A DNA stretch of 64,000 nucleotides from Arthrobacter globiformis (GTDB taxonomy: Bacteria; Actinomycetota; Actinomycetes; Actinomycetales; Micrococcaceae), in assembly GCF_003261175.1 (NCBI RefSeq), contig NZ_QLNP01000007.1:48973-112972 (forward strand), written 5' to 3'. The notes beneath the pieces are model-generated. The model was given only the letters and a program-made list of their open reading frames with translations, searched no databases and was not told the origin of the DNA. Shown one piece after another: positions 60,471-64,000 of this stretch. Every line of letters starts with the position of its first letter. The first letter of the stretch is position 1. Made by a program: the position numbers and the translations under genes.

Positions 60471-61628
60471 CTACTTTCCCTGATGGAGTGCGTTGAGCCG
60501 TTCAATCATGGCCAGCCGGTCCGGCTTGCCGTTGGCCAGCATGATCAGCTCAGCGGCCGGAAGGACGGTCTTGGGGGCCAGCAGCCCCAGCGTGCGGTGC
60601 CATTCCTCGGCCCACGCGGCCCCGTCACGTGCGGCGCCACCGGAGCCGTCCCCGGACGCGCTCCCGGCGACTGCCACATAGGCCGCCACGGCCTGGCCCC
60701 ATTTCGCGGACTCGACGCCGGCTACAAAAGCCGCGGCCACGCCGTCGGACTTTTCCAGCTCCGCCTGCACGTGCGCGGCGGAGACCTTGACGCCGCCGGT
60801 GATGATGACGTCGTCGGCGCGGCCCAGCACGGTGAGCCGGCCATCGGAATCCAGCGTGCCGAGGTCGTTGGTCCGGTACCAGCGGCCGCCGTCCTCCTCG
60901 ATGAAGGCCTCCGCGGTCTGCCGCGGCGCGCCCAGGTAGCCGGCAGCGAGGGTGGCCCCGCCGAGGTGGATCCGGCCGTCTTCGGCGAGCCGCAGGGCCA
61001 CGCCCTCGAGCGGATAGCCGTCGTAGATGCAGCCGCCGCAGGTTTCCGCTGCGCCGTAGGTCGTGACCACCCGGAGGCCGGCGTCGCGAGCGGCCTCGAG
61101 GAGCTCCGCAGAGGCCGGGGCGCCGCCGAGCAGGATGCCGTTGAAGCGCCGCAGCACGGCGAGTGTGTCCGCGGACGGGCTGGCGAGCAGGCGCTGCAGC
61201 TGCGTGGGCACCAGCGACGTGAAGCGGATGTTGTCGGTCAGCTCAAGGGCGGCCGCGGTGAAGCCCTCGGCCGTGAAGCCCCCGGACAGGTCCATGGCCC
61301 AGGGCCGGGTGCCGGCGAACAGCGACCGCACCAGCACCTGGACGCCGGCCACGTACTGCAGCGGCAGGGCCAGCAGCCACTGCCCCTCGCCCTTGAGCGC
61401 GAACGCGGTGGCCATCGACGACGCCGCCAGCGCATCCACCGTCAGGACCGTCGCCTTGGGCGTCCCGGTGGACCCGGACGTGCGCACCACGGCGACGGCG
61501 TCCTCGAACCCGGGCGTCGGGACTGGCGTCACCACCGGCTCGCCGTCGGGACCGGCGGAGAGCTCGACGGCGGGACCCTCACCGTGGAGGGCGGCCGCCA
61601 GCGCCTTGAGGGCAGGCTCGATATTCAT
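60471..61628 (-). CDS. menE: o-succinylbenzoate-CoA ligase
   Basis: 385 residues. AMP-forming ligase with the phosphate loop TSGSTGTPKATVLT, the adenylate motif TYGAAETCGGCIYDG, the hinge DDVIITGGVKVS and the catalytic Lys in LANGKPDRL. Activates o-succinylbenzoate for MenB. Shorter than typical acyl-CoA synthetases because the N-terminal part is reduced, as usual for actinobacterial MenE. Confidence 0.93.
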   Translation of the reverse strand: MNIEPALKALAAALHGEGPAVELSAGPDGEPVVTPVPTPGFEDAVAVVRTSGSTGTPKATVLTVDALAASSMATAFALKGEGQWLLALPLQYVAGVQVLVRSLFAGTRPWAMDLSGGFTAEGFTAAALELTDNIRFTSLVPTQLQRLLASPSADTLAVLRRFNGILLGGAPASAELLEAARDAGLRVVTTYGAAETCGGCIYDGYPLEGVALRLAEDGRIHLGGATLAAGYLGAPRQTAEAFIEEDGGRWYRTNDLGTLDSDGRLTVLGRADDVIITGGVKVSAAHVQAELEKSDGVAAAFVAGVESAKWGQAVAAYVAVAGSASGDGSGGAARDGAAWAEEWHRTLGLLAPKTVLPAAELIMLANGKPDRLAMIERLNALHQGK

Positions 61629-61704
61629 TGTGTGCTCCTGCGTTGTGCGGGCATGAGGTGCGCGGGCCTGGGGAGCATGGGGTGCCTTCCGACGAGTGCG
61701 GGCT

Positions 61705-62673
61705 TTAGAAGTAATACGGGAACCGGGACCAGTCGGGGTCGCGCTTTTGCAGGAAGGCCTCCTTGCCCTCCACGGCCTCGTCCGTCATGTACGCCAGCCG
61801 GGTGGCCTCGCCGGCGAACACCTGCTGGCCGGCCAGGCCGTCGTCGGCGAGATTGAAGGCGAACTTGAGCATCCGGATGGCCTGCGGCGATTGCCGGGCG
61901 ATGTCCGCGGCGTATTCCAGCGCCACCTCCTCCAGGCGCTCATGGTCAACGGCCTCGTTCACGGCCCCCATCCGAACCATGTCCTCGGCGGAATATTCAC
62001 GGGCAAGGAAGAAGATCTCCCGGGCGGCCTTCTGGCCAATCTGCCGGGCCAGCAGCGCCGAGCCGTAGCCGGCGTCGAAACTTCCCACGGTCGCATCCGT
62101 CTGCTTGAACTTTCCGAACTGGCGCGAAGCAATGGTGAGGTCGGAGACCACGTGCAGCGAGTGCCCGCCGCCGGCCGCCCAGCCGTTGACGACGGCGATG
62201 ACCACCTTGGGCATGGTCCGCATGAGCCGCTGGACTTCCAGAATGTGGAGCCGCCCGGCGCGGGCGGGGTCGATGGTTTCGTGGGTCTCGCCGTCAGCTG
62301 TGTTCTCTACTACGTACCGATAGCCGTCCCGGCCGCGGATCCGTTGGTCGCCTCCGGAGCAAAACGAGTGGCCGCCGTCCTTCGGTGACGGGCCGTTGCC
62401 GGTGAGCAGCACGGTGGCCACGTCCGGGGTCATCCGGGCGTGGTCCATGGCACGGTAGAGCTCGTCCACGGTCCCCGGGCGGAAGGCATTGCGGACCTCA
62501 GGCCGGTTGAACGCGATGCGGACGGTTGGCAGGTCCCGTGCTACGGTGCCGTCGTCCGACCGCTCCACCTGCCGGTGGTAGGTCAGGTCCTGGAAGTCGT
62601 CGAAGCCGGACACGGTGCGCCAGCGGGACGGGTCAAAGACGTCGGATACCTTGGCGGGGAATTCGTTGCTCAC
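61705..62673 (-). CDS. menB: 1,4-dihydroxy-2-naphthoyl-CoA synthase
   Basis: 322 residues. Crotonase fold: IAFNRPEVRNAFRPGTVDEL, FCSGGDQRIRG (oxyanion/substrate loop), VVNGWAAGGGHSLHVVSDLTIASR, TDATVGSFDAGYGSALLARQIG with the catalytic Asp/Ser region, and the C-terminal KRDPDWSRFPYYF typical of MenB. Closes the second ring of menaquinone. Upstream of menE by 76 bases. Confidence 0.96.
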   Translation of the reverse strand: MSNEFPAKVSDVFDPSRWRTVSGFDDFQDLTYHRQVERSDDGTVARDLPTVRIAFNRPEVRNAFRPGTVDELYRAMDHARMTPDVATVLLTGNGPSPKDGGHSFCSGGDQRIRGRDGYRYVVENTADGETHETIDPARAGRLHILEVQRLMRTMPKVVIAVVNGWAAGGGHSLHVVSDLTIASRQFGKFKQTDATVGSFDAGYGSALLARQIGQKAAREIFFLAREYSAEDMVRMGAVNEAVDHERLEEVALEYAADIARQSPQAIRMLKFAFNLADDGLAGQQVFAGEATRLAYMTDEAVEGKEAFLQKRDPDWSRFPYYF

Positions 62674-62694
62674 CGTCCAAGTCTAGTAATCGGC

Positions 62695-63135
62695 TCAGCT
62701 GATGCAGAACTCGTTGCCCTCGGGGTCCGCCATGGTGTGCCATTCGTGCGGGCCCTGGCTGGCAGTCCAGAGGAACGTGGCGCCGCGGGCTTCAAGCTCG
62801 GCGCGGACGTCATCCTTGTTCCGGCCGTCGAGCCTGACGTCCCAGTGCACCCGGTTCTTGATGGTCTTCTGCTCCGGCACGGTCTGGAACAGCAGACGCC
62901 GGGCGGGCGCCTTGGCGTCGATTTCCTCGGTGGGCCGGATCGCCGCGCCCTCCTTCCACACGAGCTTGCCGTTGTGCGTCATGGTCTGGTCTTCCGTCGC
63001 GAAGCCCTGGCTGATCATGGACCGGATGAAGCCCTCATCCTGCGGCTCCACTGACCAGTCCAGCGTTTCGGCCCACCAGTCGGCGAGATCATGCGGGTGC
63101 TTGCAGTCGATGGCGATCTGAATGTTGAGTCCCAT
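62695..63135 (-). CDS. VOC (glyoxalase-like) family protein
   Basis: 146 residues. VOC beta-alpha-beta fold: LNIQIAIDCKHPHDLADWWAETLDWSVEPQ and the second half NRVHWDVRLDGRNKDDVRAELEARGATFLW through MADPEGNEFCIS with the terminal Glu metal ligand. Similar small proteins are widespread and usually have no assigned substrate. Ends 22 bases before the menB start. Confidence 0.88.
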   Translation of the reverse strand: MGLNIQIAIDCKHPHDLADWWAETLDWSVEPQDEGFIRSMISQGFATEDQTMTHNGKLVWKEGAAIRPTEEIDAKAPARRLLFQTVPEQKTIKNRVHWDVRLDGRNKDDVRAELEARGATFLWTASQGPHEWHTMADPEGNEFCIS

Positions 63136-63204
63136 GGCACCAAACTACGACGGCGGCGCCGCCTCGGGATAGGGGGCCCGGGGCTCCCTGAGGTGCGAGC
63201 GATT

Positions 63205-63966
63205 CTAGCTCTGGGCCCGCTGCAGCTGGTCCAGGAGTTCCGGCGGGATGGTGTACAAAAAGACCACAGCGAGCAGGTTCTTGGTGGCGTGGACGAAGTA
63301 GGAAAACATCAGGTTCCGCCCTGTCCACACATAGACGAACACCAGGGTGGCGCCCATGGCCAGGTACGGCATGAGCGCGGGGAGGGTGACCGCTTCCTGG
63401 CCCACGATGTGCAGGGCAGCGAAAAGGACCACGGACAGCCCGCAGCAGATCCAGATGTTGACCCGGCGGCTCAGTTTCCCGATCAGCAGGTGCCGGAACA
63501 CGTACTCCTCGACGAACGGGCCCACCACAACGATCAGCGGCACCATGAGCCAGGCCGGCACCTGCCGCATGAGCGCCTGTAGCCCGGCCTGGTTGGCGGA
63601 CGTCTCGGTGGTCCCGCCCACGGCCACCAGGATCGCGGTGACAATCATCATGGCGATGACGGCCAGCGGCACCATGGCGAGCGTGAACCAGGGCCGGGTG
63701 GCAAGCACTTTGAGGTCCCGGGTCACCACCCCGTGGGCGGCAAACAGCGCCAGGGCGCCGACGCCTCCGTAGAAGAGGAGGTTCACGCCGTAGGACGCGA
63801 CGGCCGGCGTCGGGGCAAGTTCGCGCAGCAGCGGCAGGATCAGTTCCCCGGCCAGCGCGAAGAAGGCCGCGACGGCAACATAAAGCCCCACGGCGGTGAG
63901 GTCCAGCGGCGAAAACCGGTAGAGATCCGGCCGCGGACTCGGGAGCATGCGTCTGGTATTCACCAT
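63205..63966 (-). CDS. CPBP-family intramembrane metalloprotease
   Basis: 253 residues from ATG 63966; an ATG at 63987 and a GTG at 63963 are alternatives. About eight membrane helices; the CPBP/Abi motif is VGPFVEEYVFRHLLIG (EExxxR), followed by conserved His residues in FAALHIVG and FSYFVHATKN. Such proteases process prenylated or membrane proteins; in bacteria they are also linked to bacteriocin self-immunity. Substrate unknown. Confidence 0.9.
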   Translation of the reverse strand: MVNTRRMLPSPRPDLYRFSPLDLTAVGLYVAVAAFFALAGELILPLLRELAPTPAVASYGVNLLFYGGVGALALFAAHGVVTRDLKVLATRPWFTLAMVPLAVIAMMIVTAILVAVGGTTETSANQAGLQALMRQVPAWLMVPLIVVVGPFVEEYVFRHLLIGKLSRRVNIWICCGLSVVLFAALHIVGQEAVTLPALMPYLAMGATLVFVYVWTGRNLMFSYFVHATKNLLAVVFLYTIPPELLDQLQRAQS

Positions 63967-63991
63967 GCTTCCAGCGTAATGCGCCAACCCC

Positions 63992-64000
63992 CGCGCGAAC
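63992..64000. repeat. possible left edge of a third palindrome copy, cut by window end
   Basis: The window ends ...CGCGCGAAC, the same bases that begin the palindromes at 3339 and 46009. Only nine bases are visible, so chance is possible. Confidence 0.25.

Noticed and set aside
60417-61856. Plus-strand frame of 479 codons opposite menE
   Set aside because: Shadow of menE; Arg/Gly/His-rich composition without domains.
1-64000. tRNA, rRNA, CRISPR arrays and insertion sequences
   Set aside because: No T-loop-like tRNA motifs, regularly spaced repeats, or transposase frames were noticed by eye; a tRNAscan/ISfinder run would be decisive.

Overview
The window is a GC-rich chromosomal segment of an Actinomycetota, most likely an Arthrobacter/Pseudarthrobacter-type Micrococcaceae. 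The evidence is uniform high-GC codon use, many GTG starts, some apparently leaderless starts, the 32-residue ribosomal protein bS22, a Rex repressor, menaquinone genes and system II cytochrome c biogenesis. The genus is inferred from overall gene content, not from a marker search. I saw no rRNA, tRNA, CRISPR array, transposase or phage gene.

Layout. 0-1.6 kb: three minus-strand envelope genes, including two related lipoproteins. 1.7-9.1 kb: a methyltransferase, a small unknown protein, an HTH regulator, topA, an SseB-like protein and a Ppx/GppA phosphatase. 9.1-9.5 kb: a gene-free stretch holding two similar structured elements that look like tandem small RNAs. 9.5-16.8 kb: proC, a KtrAB-type potassium channel, acuC, an ArsR-like regulator, and lldD with a divergent FadR-type regulator and two clear operators. 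16.9-21.4 kb: a GH3 glycosidase and sugar exporter/importer operon with a divergent TetR and its operator.

21.5-46 kb is a carbohydrate-catabolism island. It contains two LacI regulators, a four-gene operon resembling the oxidative uronate/aldarate route (dehydrogenases, KdgD-like dehydratase, enolase-superfamily enzyme), an ABC sugar importer without its ATPase, a GH42 beta-galactosidase, two large Gfo/Idh/MocA-DUF6807 fusion proteins (one translationally coupled to an M24-fold protein without the usual metal ligands), and a full L-rhamnose operon (mutarotase, isomerase, kinase, aldolase/dehydrogenase fusion, deacetylase). LacI-type operators of shared sequence lie in front of several of these units. 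Rhamnose, galactosidase, deacetylase and uronate functions together suggest a plant cell-wall pectin/rhamnogalacturonan side-chain diet; this is inference.

46-64 kb returns to housekeeping genes: DAHP synthase behind a short ORF rich in Trp/Tyr/Phe (a likely attenuator), an excisionase-like HTH protein, bS22, a HAD hydrolase, a glutaredoxin-like protein, rex, a prion-like membrane protein, YceI, a phosphatase-ResA-CcdA-ResB-CcsB operon, DUF808, small membrane proteins, menA-menE-menB, a VOC protein and a CPBP protease. The ppx/proC and HTH/bS22/HAD/glutaredoxin/ccs groups are near each other in mycobacteria, so the material between about 10.4 and 47.5 kb looks like an insertion or rearrangement relative to that order.
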